NCBI GenBank assembly: GCA_012517255.1
Contig: JAAYVH010000188.1
Coordinates: forward strand, 1 to 44,181
Reading direction: 5' to 3'
DNA: 44,181 nucleotides
DNA from: Chthonomonadales bacterium
GTDB lineage: Bacteria; Armatimonadota; Chthonomonadetes; Chthonomonadales; CAJBBX01
Positions 34,992-43,687 of this stretch are shown piece after piece. Below the pieces are notes generated by a model. That model had not been told where the DNA came from and ran no database searches. It was given only the letters and a program-made list of their open reading frames with translations. The position numbers were made by a program, and so were the translations under genes. How positions within the stretch are numbered: the stretch's first letter is position 1; every line of letters starts with the position of its first letter.

Positions 34992-36356
34992 ATGCGGCAA
35001 CTCAAGATCGGAACATCGGGCATTCGGGGCGTCGTCGGCGATGCCCTGACCCCGGAACTGGCGGTGAACTTCGCCTGTGCCTTCGGCGCCTATTGCGCGG
35101 GAGGCGCCGTCGTCATCGGTCGCGACACGCGCCGGTCCTCGGTGATGCTGCGCTCCGCCGTCTTGTCCGCCCTCATTTCGTCCGGATGCGAAGTGATAGA
35201 CCTTGGCGTGTGCACCACCCCTGCCGTATCGTTCGCCATCCGGCACACCGGCGCTGCGGGAGGGATCAGCGTGACGGGCAGCCACAACGATGCGCGATGG
35301 AATGCGCTAAAGTTCATCGGTCCTGACGGAGCCCTGCTCAACGCTGCCAACACGGAAGAACTGCTGGACATCTATCACGCGGGCGCTTTCCTGCGTGTCG
35401 GCTGGTCCGAGTTGCGACGTTTCCGCTTGCGGACCGATCTCATTGAAGCCTACGTGGAGCATGTCGCGGAAGCGCTCGCCTGCGATGCCGTTCGCAGCCG
35501 GGGCTTGCGCGTCGCCGTTGACTACTGCAACGGGGCTGCCATCGAGGCTGGGCAGCGTCTGCTCGATCGCATGGGATGTGAGATCATCCCGCTCAACGAC
35601 GATCCCTCGGTCGAGTTCGCTCATCCTCCGGCGCCATCGCGCACGAACATGCGCCAGCTCGCCGCGCTCATGCGGAGCGTGCCGGCCGACATCGGTGTCG
35701 CGATCAATGCAGACGGAGACCGAATCGGCTTCGTGCTTCCCGGCGGCGTGCCTCTATCGGAAGAGTACAGCCTGCCGCTGGCGGCCAACGAGGCGATCGC
35801 CACACGGTCCGGGCCCGTCGTCACGAACCTCTCGACGTCCCGCATGGTGGAGCGCGTCGCGGAGCGCCATGGCCGCACGTGCGTTCGGACCACCGTGGGC
35901 GAGGGCCATGTCATGGACCTGGCGCTCACCAATGGCGCAGCCGTCGCTGGCGAGGGCAACGGCGGCGTTGCCGTCCTGCCCCATGCAGCGACGTTCGACG
36001 CTCTGTTGACGCTCGGGGTGGTGCTCCGAACCATGGCAACCAGAGACTGTACATTCGCGGATCTGTGCGCCGACATCCCCGCCATGCACATGCACAAGGG
36101 CGAGGTGGCCGTTCCCCCGGACCAGGTGTACCGCGTCCTCGATGTCTTCAGAGAGCAATATGCCGACGTTGAGGCCGACCTGACCGACGGCGTGCGGCTG
36201 GAGTGGCCCGATGCGTGGTTGCACGTCCGTGCATCCAACACCGAGCCGCTGCTGCGGGTGATTGCCGAAGCCGACGTTGCGGAGCGGGCCGACACACTGT
36301 TCGACGAAGCTATGGCGCTGGCGCGGCGAGCCGCCATGGCGCACGGGGTGCGCTGA
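34992..36356 (+). CDS. phosphohexomutase paralogue with altered metal and phospho-serine motifs
   Basis: The four-domain phosphoglucosamine/phosphomannomutase layout is complete: IGTSGIRGVVGD at the start, the phosphoserine loop near residue 97, the metal loop near 239-244, the sugar-binding loop GEGNGG, and RASNTEPLLRV at the C-terminus. Two key motifs differ from the norm. The catalytic Ser loop reads TGSHND (Ser 97) instead of TASHNP, and the metal loop reads NADGDR (Asn 239, Asp 241, Asp 243) instead of DxDxDR. ATG 34992 has GGGAG seven bases upstream. The next gene starts one base after the stop and has intact motifs. This copy may be slow, specific for another sugar, or regulatory. Which sugar is used is unknown. 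Confidence 0.92.
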   Translation: MRQLKIGTSGIRGVVGDALTPELAVNFACAFGAYCAGGAVVIGRDTRRSSVMLRSAVLSALISSGCEVIDLGVCTTPAVSFAIRHTGAAGGISVTGSHNDARWNALKFIGPDGALLNAANTEELLDIYHAGAFLRVGWSELRRFRLRTDLIEAYVEHVAEALACDAVRSRGLRVAVDYCNGAAIEAGQRLLDRMGCEIIPLNDDPSVEFAHPPAPSRTNMRQLAALMRSVPADIGVAINADGDRIGFVLPGGVPLSEEYSLPLAANEAIATRSGPVVTNLSTSRMVERVAERHGRTCVRTTVGEGHVMDLALTNGAAVAGEGNGGVAVLPHAATFDALLTLGVVLRTMATRDCTFADLCADIPAMHMHKGEVAVPPDQVYRVLDVFREQYADVEADLTDGVRLEWPDAWLHVRASNTEPLLRVIAEADVAERADTLFDEAMALARRAAMAHGVR

Positions 36357-36357
36357 C

Positions 36358-37710
36358 ATGCGCCAGGCGCTCGCGCTCAAAATCGGCGTTTCGGGCGTTC
36401 GCGGCATCGTCGGCGACGCGCTCACCCCCCAGCTTGTGACAACCTTCGGGGCCGCGTTCGGCACCTATGCCGGCGCCGGGCCCATTCTGGTTGGAACCGA
36501 CACGCGGCCCTCGCGGGACATGGTGCGCCACGCGGTCATGGCAGGTCTGATGAGCGTAGGCTGCATCCCGGTGGACCTCGGCATCGTGCCTGTCCCGGTG
36601 CTCCAGTCGCACATTCGTCGGAGCGGCGCTTTCGGGGGCATCTGCGTCACGGCTAGCCACAACCCCATCGAATGGAACGCGCTGAAGTTCTTCGGCGCCG
36701 ACGGCATTCTGTTGCGACCGCATGAGGCTGCTGAGCTGACGGACCTGTACCACCAGGGCGTGTTTCCGCGCATCGGCGGCACTGCCGTGGCGGAGCCGCG
36801 CCACGACGACAGCGCCATTGCCCGCCACCGCGAAGCCGTTCTCCGCCACATCGATATGGACGCGATCCGGTCGGCGGGCATCCACGTCGCCGTAGACTGC
36901 TGCAATGGCGCGGCGCATGCCGCCACTCCCGCATTCCTTGAGCAACTGGGATGTCGTGTCACCGCCATCTATGTCGACCCCGATGAGCCGTTCCCGCACA
37001 ATCCTGAGCCTGTACCCGAGAACATGACGGCCCTGGGTCAAGCCGTTCTGGAGAGCGGCGCCGACATAGGGTTCATTCAGGATGCCGACGCCGACCGGTT
37101 GGCCATCGCTGATGAGACGGGAGTGCCTCTCGGCGAAGAGTCCACGCTCGCCATCGTGGTACGCCACGTCCTGAAGCGAGATCCCGGACCGGTTGTGGTG
37201 AACGTGTCAACGAGCCGCATGCTCGATGATATCTGTCGCGAAGCCGGATGCCCGCTCCACAGGACACGTGTCGGAGAGATCAATGTGGTATCGCGAATGG
37301 CTGAGGTCGGCGCCCGTATCGGCGGAGAGGGGAACGGCGGTGTCATAGCGCCTGCCATCAATCCATGCCGGGACAGCTTTGTCGCCATGGCGTACGTGCT
37401 GGAGGCCATGGCCCAGGAGGCGAAGAGCATCTCCGCCCTGCGCGCCGCCATACCGCACTACGCCTTCATCAAGGAGCGCATCGAGGTGAGCCCGCGTGAG
37501 GTACCCGAGCTGCTGCGTGCGTTGCGCGCGCTGTGGGGAGAGGCGGATCTCGACTACACGGACGGCATCAAAGCGATCTGGGCAGACCGATGGATCCAGG
37601 CAAGGGCATCGAACACAGAGCCCATCGTACGCCTGATCGCCGAGGCGCCTTGCGAGGCGGACGCTCGGCAGATGCTTGATGCCGCGCGGGCTGTGCTTAG
37701 CCGTGGGTAG
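36358..37710 (+). CDS. phosphohexomutase (phosphoglucosamine/phosphomannomutase family)
   Basis: This is a paralogue of the preceding gene; the starts agree (MRQxLxLKIG and MRQLKIG). All catalytic features are canonical: TASHNP with phospho-Ser 100, the metal loop DADADR (Asp 242, 244, 246), the GEGNGG sugar loop and the RASNTEP phosphate-binding loop. The enzyme interconverts hexose 6- and 1-phosphates, feeding the nucleotidyltransferases of this window. Family features (GEGNGGV) occur in archaeal-type and several bacterial GlmM proteins, so GlcN-6-P or Man-6-P are both plausible. ATG 36358 is one base after the previous stop. A hairpin with a T-run follows its own stop directly. Confidence 0.95.
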   Translation: MRQALALKIGVSGVRGIVGDALTPQLVTTFGAAFGTYAGAGPILVGTDTRPSRDMVRHAVMAGLMSVGCIPVDLGIVPVPVLQSHIRRSGAFGGICVTASHNPIEWNALKFFGADGILLRPHEAAELTDLYHQGVFPRIGGTAVAEPRHDDSAIARHREAVLRHIDMDAIRSAGIHVAVDCCNGAAHAATPAFLEQLGCRVTAIYVDPDEPFPHNPEPVPENMTALGQAVLESGADIGFIQDADADRLAIADETGVPLGEESTLAIVVRHVLKRDPGPVVVNVSTSRMLDDICREAGCPLHRTRVGEINVVSRMAEVGARIGGEGNGGVIAPAINPCRDSFVAMAYVLEAMAQEAKSISALRAAIPHYAFIKERIEVSPREVPELLRALRALWGEADLDYTDGIKAIWADRWIQARASNTEPIVRLIAEAPCEADARQMLDAARAVLSRG

Positions 37711-37732
37711 ACGCGCGACCGCGCCGTTTTTT
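37711..37732 (+). terminator. rho-independent terminator after the phosphomutase pair
   Basis: A short GC-rich hairpin (37711-37727, six base pairs with one bulged C and a GACC loop) begins directly after the TAG stop and runs into six T residues (37727-37732). It separates the phosphomutase unit from the promoter of the next unit. Confidence 0.6.
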
Positions 37733-37742
37733 CGTTCTGTTC

Positions 37743-37771
37743 TTGACTAACCTTGGCACCGATGTTATGAT
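37743..37771 (+). promoter_or_regulatory. strong sigma70-type promoter for the YjbH-like gene
   Basis: TTGACT (37743-37748) and TATGAT (37766-37771) are separated by exactly 17 bases. The expected transcript start is near 37778. The AGAGGAGG ribosome site at 37807-37814 fits a 46-base leader before ATG 37824. This is the best promoter match in the window. Confidence 0.75.
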
Positions 37772-37823
37772 GATGCTTTACTGCACCGTGAGATTGCGGC
37801 TGCAGCAGAGGAGGTTGCACGGC

Positions 37824-39725
37824 ATGCGGATTGCACCGCGTGGTGCGATGGTGGCAGGCGCGATATGCGTTGCGTTTTGCAGCGCAGAGGTCCGCGCGGA
37901 TGATGGCAAGTCGAACTCCTGGGACTCGGTCTCGACCGTCACTGGCCTGACCGGATTGATTCGTGTGCCGAACGCCATGACGCTTCGCGGCGACCGGGGC
38001 CGAATCACCTGGTCGCCGCCCATGCGGAACTGGGACCCTGCAATCGGAGCTCGCAGCTCCTTTGCGCTGGGCGTACCCATTGCGCCCAGAGTCGAGTTTG
38101 CCGCCACGCTGGGCAGCGCTAGCCACGATTTCGACCTCGCGGGCCACGGCAAGCTGCAGCTCGTATCCGCCTCATCCTCCATGCCGGCGCTAGCGATCGG
38201 AGCCATGGACGTAGCCCGCAATGGCCCGCGTGGCTCAACGGGCTTTCTCGTAGCATCGTGGCCGTTCCTCGACAGCACCGCTCTCGTGACGCTGGGCGGA
38301 GCATTCGGCGGCAACGACGGTCTCCTTGCCGGTCTTCAGTATCGGATCGGCGACAACGTGGAGCTGCAAGCCGAGTACGACACCATGCGTGTGAACGTCG
38401 GGGCTCTTGTTCGCCTCGGCGATCGCGTGTTTGCACGCGTTGCCGACGTGAGCCAGGGCACCAACTTCACGCTCGGCTACACGGCCCCCTTGTCCTACCT
38501 TCCCTCTCGCCCGCTCCAACCGGCGGCTCAGGCCCAGGGCGGCGCTGCCCAGGAGGCCATGGAGCGAATCAAAGCCGCTCTGGCGGCGTCGGGGCTAGAG
38601 GACGTTCAGGTTACCGTGACTCATCTGGGCGACAATCGGGAGCTAGGTGTTGCCTATGAAGACCGGTGTCACACCATCAGCCAGCTCGACGGTCTGCCGG
38701 AGGTTCTACGTCTGCTCGCCGAGAATGCTCCGGATGACACGACGGCGCTCGCGGTTGTGCTGAAGCGGCGCGGCCTTGCGATGGCTGAATACCGCGTGCC
38801 CGTCGAGGACTATCGTCAGGTCGCAGAAGGCCGCAAGTCGCCTCGAGACCTTGCGACAGTGACCGAGGTGGTCGCATTGCCTGGTTCTGGGGAGATGCGC
38901 GGCCCCCAACAGCAAACCGATGTCGCCAATCCATCGTTTGGCCGAACCGACATAGTGATCAGCCCGGGTATCCGCAACGTAGTTGGGACCGAGGTTGGCG
39001 CATTCAGGATCGGCGTGTTCGGCAGAATCGAGGCCGTGACGCAACTCGGGCGCGGCCTCCAGGCACAGGCTCGCTTCGTTTACCCGATCGGAGGCGAGCT
39101 GGTTAGCGACGAGCCTCGCCGATGGACCAATGATCGGCGACTCATCTCCTACGCATTCGTCCCCAGAAAGGGCTGGATTGTTCAGGCGATCGGCGGGCGC
39201 TTCCCCGGCGAGAACGACGGCATTGTTCTGGAAGCGCTCCACACTCTGACCGACCGAATCGCACTTCGCGGCATCGCTGGCAAGCTCGACAATGACCGAC
39301 TGAACGACCGGCTCTACTGGCTCGCCGAGTGCTGGTACCTGATCCCCGAATGGCAGGCCCAGGTGCGTGTCGTCGGAGGGCGGTTCCTGTCGGCAGACAC
39401 AGGAATCGGCATCGATCTCATCCGCAGTTTCGGATCTGTGGACATCGGTATCGGCGTGCGCGACACGTCGAACACGCGTCTCGTCGAAGTACGATTGAGC
39501 GCTCCGCTCAGTCCGCGAAAGCAACCGCTAGCGCCGTCTCGGGTCCGGGTGCGGCTCGCGGATTATTACGAGCACAGTCTACGTAGTGTCATTGAGGGAG
39601 TAAACTATCTGCACTTGGAGAACGTCACTGCTCGGGAGCTGGCTATAGGGCCCGACCTGCGCGACACGTTCTTGAGTAGGTTCAGGCTTCTTCCGGACAG
39701 CGGCTGGTGGCCCGGACAGCAATGA
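37824..39725 (+). CDS. YjbH-like outer-membrane exopolysaccharide protein
   Basis: ATG 37824 lies nine bases after AGAGGAGG. A signal peptide with cleavage near VRA-DD precedes the mature part. That part begins with TGLTGLIRVPNAMTLRGDRG, close to the opening motif of YjbH/GfcD family proteins (GYTGLxxTPxA). Alternating hydrophobic strands and aromatic residues suggest a beta-barrel. The length of 633 is near the usual 680-700. In Enterobacteria the partners YjbEFG (GfcABC) act in O-antigen capsule or exopolysaccharide export; those partner genes are not seen here. The central residues 260-380 look like a periplasmic insertion with charged helices. The family call is good; the polymer exported is unknown. 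Confidence 0.78.
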   Translation: MRIAPRGAMVAGAICVAFCSAEVRADDGKSNSWDSVSTVTGLTGLIRVPNAMTLRGDRGRITWSPPMRNWDPAIGARSSFALGVPIAPRVEFAATLGSASHDFDLAGHGKLQLVSASSSMPALAIGAMDVARNGPRGSTGFLVASWPFLDSTALVTLGGAFGGNDGLLAGLQYRIGDNVELQAEYDTMRVNVGALVRLGDRVFARVADVSQGTNFTLGYTAPLSYLPSRPLQPAAQAQGGAAQEAMERIKAALAASGLEDVQVTVTHLGDNRELGVAYEDRCHTISQLDGLPEVLRLLAENAPDDTTALAVVLKRRGLAMAEYRVPVEDYRQVAEGRKSPRDLATVTEVVALPGSGEMRGPQQQTDVANPSFGRTDIVISPGIRNVVGTEVGAFRIGVFGRIEAVTQLGRGLQAQARFVYPIGGELVSDEPRRWTNDRRLISYAFVPRKGWIVQAIGGRFPGENDGIVLEALHTLTDRIALRGIAGKLDNDRLNDRLYWLAECWYLIPEWQAQVRVVGGRFLSADTGIGIDLIRSFGSVDIGIGVRDTSNTRLVEVRLSAPLSPRKQPLAPSRVRVRLADYYEHSLRSVIEGVNYLHLENVTARELAIGPDLRDTFLSRFRLLPDSGWWPGQQ

Positions 39726-39754
39726 GGGGCGACAGCCCAGGAGGGTTACATCTG

Positions 39755-40903
39755 ATGAAGCAAGGTACGCTCGCATTCTTCGGTCTGGTGGCTGCCGTGA
39801 CTGTCGTTGCGCTGGCGGGATGCGGCGGCGGCACGAGCGGCGCGAACCCCCGTCTCATGGGACGCGTGGCGGACACCGCAGGCGTTCCCGTCGAGGGGGT
39901 GACGGTCAGTCTGGAGGCCAACCCGTCTGTAACTACGGTGACCAACGCCAACGGCGTCTATGTGCTGCGCGGCGTTCCCACAAGCGGCAACTTCATGGTG
40001 AGGTACCGCAAGGCGGGCTTTGCCGACTCGCACGCTATCGGTCTGGTTTCGGACGGCAAGTACTCCACCATGGACGTTGTGCTGTTCCGCGAGGGCCGTG
40101 CGGCCAGCGTTGCGACTAGCTCCGAGCAGGTAGTCGCGGATGCCCGATCAGACGGCCTCAATGCAAAGGTTACGTTCCCGCCCAACCGCATCGTGAACTC
40201 CGCCGGCTCGCCGGTGGCTTCCGCGAACATCACCGTTACAACGGCGGTGCCGACCGACCCGCGCTACAACAGCGCGTATCCCAGCAGCTTCGTGGGAGTG
40301 GTTGGCGGTTCCGACGTACCGTTAACGAGCTTCGGCGCCGTCCATGTGGCGCTGAAGGACGGTTCGGGCAATGCGCTCCGGTTGGACGCATCGAAGCCGG
40401 CCACCATCGAGTTCCCAATCGCGGCCGGGCATGATCCGGGCACGCCCGAGGTCCCGCTGTGGTCCCTCAACGCCTCCACGGGCAAGTGGGTCCAGGAAGG
40501 GGTCGCGACTCGGGACAACTCCGTTTCACCGGCCGTCTACCGTGGTCAGGTCACCCACTTCTCGTGGTGGGCGATCAACATCTATCCGTCCAGCACGCAC
40601 ACGATCATCGTGCAGACCGTGGAGGATCCCACGATCAGCCCCATGGTGCCCGTGTGCGGAGCCCTCGTAACAGCTCGGCGCGACCGTGGCGCCTGGCAAT
40701 CGCGTGCTATCACGTCCATACCCCAGGGCCTTGCGGTCTTCCTGGCTCCCCCACCGGGTCCGTACTGGGTCGAGGCTAAGAAGGACTACCATGAGGACAA
40801 GGGCGTCTACTCGGTGACAACGGTGGGCAACGTGACGACCGTCATCTACTGGCTGCGTCCCGCCTCTACCGGAGCGCCGGGAGGCTGCCCAGACTGCGGA
40901 TAG
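39755..40903 (+). CDS. lipoprotein with carboxypeptidase-regulatory-like domain
   Basis: ATG 39755 lies nine bases after AGGAGGG. LAGC around Cys 23 is a good lipobox. Residues about 31-115 form a carboxypeptidase regulatory-like (CarboxypepD_reg) beta domain (MGRVADTAGVPVEGVTVSLEA and NGVYVLRGVPTSG). The following 200 residues contain PLWSLNASTGKWVQEGVAT, as in FAM171/CILP-like extracellular domains, and end in a third small beta domain (VPVCGALVTARRD ... GPYWVEAKKDYHEDKG). The C-terminus is Cys-rich (GGCPDCG). It is probably anchored on the outer membrane and co-transcribed with the YjbH-like gene 29 bases upstream. The role, binding or surface protein, is inference. Confidence 0.75.
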   Translation: MKQGTLAFFGLVAAVTVVALAGCGGGTSGANPRLMGRVADTAGVPVEGVTVSLEANPSVTTVTNANGVYVLRGVPTSGNFMVRYRKAGFADSHAIGLVSDGKYSTMDVVLFREGRAASVATSSEQVVADARSDGLNAKVTFPPNRIVNSAGSPVASANITVTTAVPTDPRYNSAYPSSFVGVVGGSDVPLTSFGAVHVALKDGSGNALRLDASKPATIEFPIAAGHDPGTPEVPLWSLNASTGKWVQEGVATRDNSVSPAVYRGQVTHFSWWAINIYPSSTHTIIVQTVEDPTISPMVPVCGALVTARRDRGAWQSRAITSIPQGLAVFLAPPPGPYWVEAKKDYHEDKGVYSVTTVGNVTTVIYWLRPASTGAPGGCPDCG

Positions 40904-40929
40904 AACCTTCAACTCCGCATGATAGTGGA

Positions 40930-40959
40930 AGGGCCGGCTCCAAGACTGGAGCCGGCCCT
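40930..40959. terminator. perfect 13-bp hairpin between convergent genes
   Basis: Bases 40930-40942 and 40947-40959 form a perfect 13-base-pair stem (AGGGCCGGCTCCA) with the loop AGAC. It lies 27 bases after the lipoprotein stop and 49 bases after the stop of the convergent GHL10 gene. There is no long T-run, but it is probably a shared terminator. Confidence 0.7.
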
Positions 40960-41008
40960 GTGCTTTGTCGGCCACTGATCGCGCTGTAGTTACGCAACGG
41001 GCATTCGA

Positions 41009-43429
41009 CTATCGCGCCGCGGCCAGTCCCTTGCCCATCAACGGAATGTGCTCGCCTGCGGTACGGCTATCGTAGTTGAAGATGATGAAGCCCTGGGCGC
41101 CTTCCGAGCGAGCGATGATTGCCTGCTCAATGGTCTGGACTGCGTCGAGGCCGGGAGCAGATGCGCCGATGCCCGGTATGAGCGGTATGCGTCGTTGCAC
41201 TTCGTCGCGCTGAACCTGTACGCGCGTGCGGAACTCCCTGTTGGAGGCCGTGTAGTCCATCGGGCACACGAAATTGAGGTACCCGTCACGCACCCATGCA
41301 CCCCAATCCTGGCCGATCTCATCCCGGCAGGCAGGCCAGTTGGGAAACACGGCCGCCGAGATCTTGATGCCCGGGCGTATCTTGCGCGCCTCTTCGGCCA
41401 CGGCCTTTACCAGACGGGTGATGTTCTGGCGTCGGAACTCCTGATACTCCGCGTGCAGCGGCCCTCCGCGCAGCACGTCGCGCGGCCAATCGCGTAGGCC
41501 GGGGAACGGCCTGTCAGACCCCAGCATCTGCAGAGCCTCAAACCGCTGCCGGCAGCCGTCGCAGTAGCATTTGGAGCTGTCCGGGTACCGAATGTAATCG
41601 AAATGAATGCCGTCCACACCGTACTTGCGGGCGACCTCGAGCATGCTGTCGCGCTCGAGCTCGAAGTTAGCGGGATGGCTCGGACAGAGCCACCGCTCCT
41701 CTGTCCCGTCGCTGGAACGCTGAAGCCGCCCCTCGTCGCGCATCCTGGCCACGAAACCATCGGGCGCCGTTGAGAGGTTCCAGTTGACCTTCCACACATG
41801 GACTTCGATACCGTGCTTGCGACAAGCTTTGAGGCATGCTTCGATCTGGTCCCCCTCGGTGCGCGCCCGCTCCGTGACCGGAAGTACCTCGCTCGCGTAG
41901 TCCGCCGATCCGCCCCACAGCATATTGGGCACCACCGCCGTGAAGCCGTTGCGCTTCAGGTTGGCGATCGCTTCGTCCCACGTCATGCCGTCAACGCCGT
42001 AGGCAGAGTGGCACCACACCGCGCGGAACTCGCCGGCGCGGGGCGACTGCGCCAGCGCGAACGCCTCGGTCAGGTCACGACGCGCGGCGGCGGCGGGCTC
42101 AAGCGCATCATGGAAGCGTCGAGCCTTGATGGCGGCTGCTGCCCGTCCGCGGTTTCGCTCGGCGGCCGCCAGCCTACGATCCACGGCTTCCAGCTTCCTG
42201 GAAGCACGGGCGGCGGCGCGAATGCCCGCTTCCGCCTCGTCGAAGCTCTTCCAACGGCTCCCCACCGCCCCGGCATTCTGCAGCGCCTTCTCCGCCAGGG
42301 CGGGCCAGAGATCGGCATCGAAATGCCCGAGCAAGGCTCGCAGCATCTGCAGTTTCGCGGGCCTGTCGTCGTCGAGGATGACGTGCGATACGAACGCGCC
42401 GGTGTCACTGAGGACGACAGCGGGAATGCCTGTCGCTTTGCCGCCCGAGTCCTCCCACTCAGCGATGACACGCGCGTTCCTGGCAGCGGCCTGCACACGC
42501 GTGACGTTCCAGGACGCCTGCTTAACGACTTTCGGGATGCCCACCGGGCCGCCAGGCTTGAACCGCATTGCCGCGAACTGCCCGGCCCGCGCTTGCTGCA
42601 TCCACTGAACGTCGGCGAGTCCGAGGAGGGACGCGAGACGATCGGGCAGCCCATAGCATGCCAGGATGCGGCCGCCGCGCGCCACGAACTCATCGAGAGC
42701 ATCGGCCTCTGCGTCGGAAATCCGGCCATTGTTGGGGAGCACGGCGATGCGCTTGCCCTGTAAGACGCCCTGCTCCACATCAACGTCGTCAACCGTTCCG
42801 GCGTCCACGCCGGCTTCGCGCAACATGGATGCCATGCGATCCGCCCAGAGGCTGCCTTCGTCGCCCGCCCTGGCATTCCGCACGACGGCAACCGAGGCTG
42901 CCTCCGCCTCCATGCCGCCGAGCAGCACCGTTGCTGTGCGATCCCGCCCTTTCCAGAACGATACCCGTATGCCCTGAATGCGAGCCCACCCTTGCGGCGA
43001 GTCCTCGGGGGTGAAACCGCCACGATCGAGCGCTACGCGCTGCCAGCCCTCTTCGGGCACATCGAAGCTCTGGCCATACCATCCGCTCCCGGCGTTGAAG
43101 TAGAGCGTGCAATGACCGATGGCCGAGGCGTCACCAACCAGCTTCACCCAGAACAGGATGCGTGAGTGTCGTGAGAGGTCGAGGTTGACTGCTCTGTCCC
43201 AGCACGCCCGCTCGCTGAGCGCCGCCATGTTGCAGTCGAAGCGCAAGGCAACCCGTCCGTCTGGCGTCTTCTCGGACGCCAGCTGCGCAGGCGACGATCC
43301 GTAGGCAGGGACCCAGGCCGCAGAGGCCGTTGCGGAATCACGATACGGAGCGTCCTCTATGACGAGCCGATCGGCCGCCCAGGCCAGACCGACGGTCAGC
43401 GATACCAGGACCATGGGCCAGATACCCAT
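41009..43429 (-). CDS. secreted GHL10-type glycoside hydrolase-like protein
   Basis: ATG 43429 is preceded by GGGAGGT at eight bases and starts a signal peptide (MGIWPMVLVSLTVGLAWA). The N-terminal 200 residues resemble a sugar-binding beta-sandwich. A ThuA/GATase-like domain follows (IAVLPNNGRISDAEADALDEFVARGGRILA), then a helical, coiled-coil-like linker. The last 320 residues form the GHL10 barrel (PF02638-like): GEFRAVWCHSAYG, WGGSADYASEVLP, EVHVWKVNWNLS and GVDGIHFDYIRYP. GHL10 proteins act on, or are thought to act on, cell-wall or storage glycans. A Cys-rich CYCDGC segment near the barrel end is unusual and may bind metal. The substrate is unknown. Confidence 0.85.
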   Translation of the reverse strand: MGIWPMVLVSLTVGLAWAADRLVIEDAPYRDSATASAAWVPAYGSSPAQLASEKTPDGRVALRFDCNMAALSERACWDRAVNLDLSRHSRILFWVKLVGDASAIGHCTLYFNAGSGWYGQSFDVPEEGWQRVALDRGGFTPEDSPQGWARIQGIRVSFWKGRDRTATVLLGGMEAEAASVAVVRNARAGDEGSLWADRMASMLREAGVDAGTVDDVDVEQGVLQGKRIAVLPNNGRISDAEADALDEFVARGGRILACYGLPDRLASLLGLADVQWMQQARAGQFAAMRFKPGGPVGIPKVVKQASWNVTRVQAAARNARVIAEWEDSGGKATGIPAVVLSDTGAFVSHVILDDDRPAKLQMLRALLGHFDADLWPALAEKALQNAGAVGSRWKSFDEAEAGIRAAARASRKLEAVDRRLAAAERNRGRAAAAIKARRFHDALEPAAAARRDLTEAFALAQSPRAGEFRAVWCHSAYGVDGMTWDEAIANLKRNGFTAVVPNMLWGGSADYASEVLPVTERARTEGDQIEACLKACRKHGIEVHVWKVNWNLSTAPDGFVARMRDEGRLQRSSDGTEERWLCPSHPANFELERDSMLEVARKYGVDGIHFDYIRYPDSSKCYCDGCRQRFEALQMLGSDRPFPGLRDWPRDVLRGGPLHAEYQEFRRQNITRLVKAVAEEARKIRPGIKISAAVFPNWPACRDEIGQDWGAWVRDGYLNFVCPMDYTASNREFRTRVQVQRDEVQRRIPLIPGIGASAPGLDAVQTIEQAIIARSEGAQGFIIFNYDSRTAGEHIPLMGKGLAAAR

Positions 43430-43687
43430 CGCAATGCACCTCCCGTTCCGGAAGCCGGCCTCGCCGGCGCCGGCTGATGCAATCTTGACTACGTCCGAGT
43501 ACACGGCCTACACTGCGAGGTGGCTCAGCCGGCCTGAAGGGACCCTCCGCTTGCTATGTTTGTCGAGCCGTCCGAGCTCGGTCTTGGTTAGCAACAGACT
43601 CCAGATGCCGTCGTGTCCGTCAACGACTCGATGGCAAGCTGCTGGCTCTCCGATATTCCACCTCGATCCCCAAGCTTGATCACTGCC
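43430..43687. other. intergenic region between GHL10 gene and WD40 remnant
   Basis: No credible gene on either strand. A promoter-like TTGACT (43485-43490) and TACACT (43509-43514) with an 18-base spacer faces the + strand, but no + gene follows. The minus-strand promoter of the GHL10 gene should lie here; I could not identify it. A GCCGGCGCCGGC palindrome occurs at 43463-43474. Confidence 0.35.
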
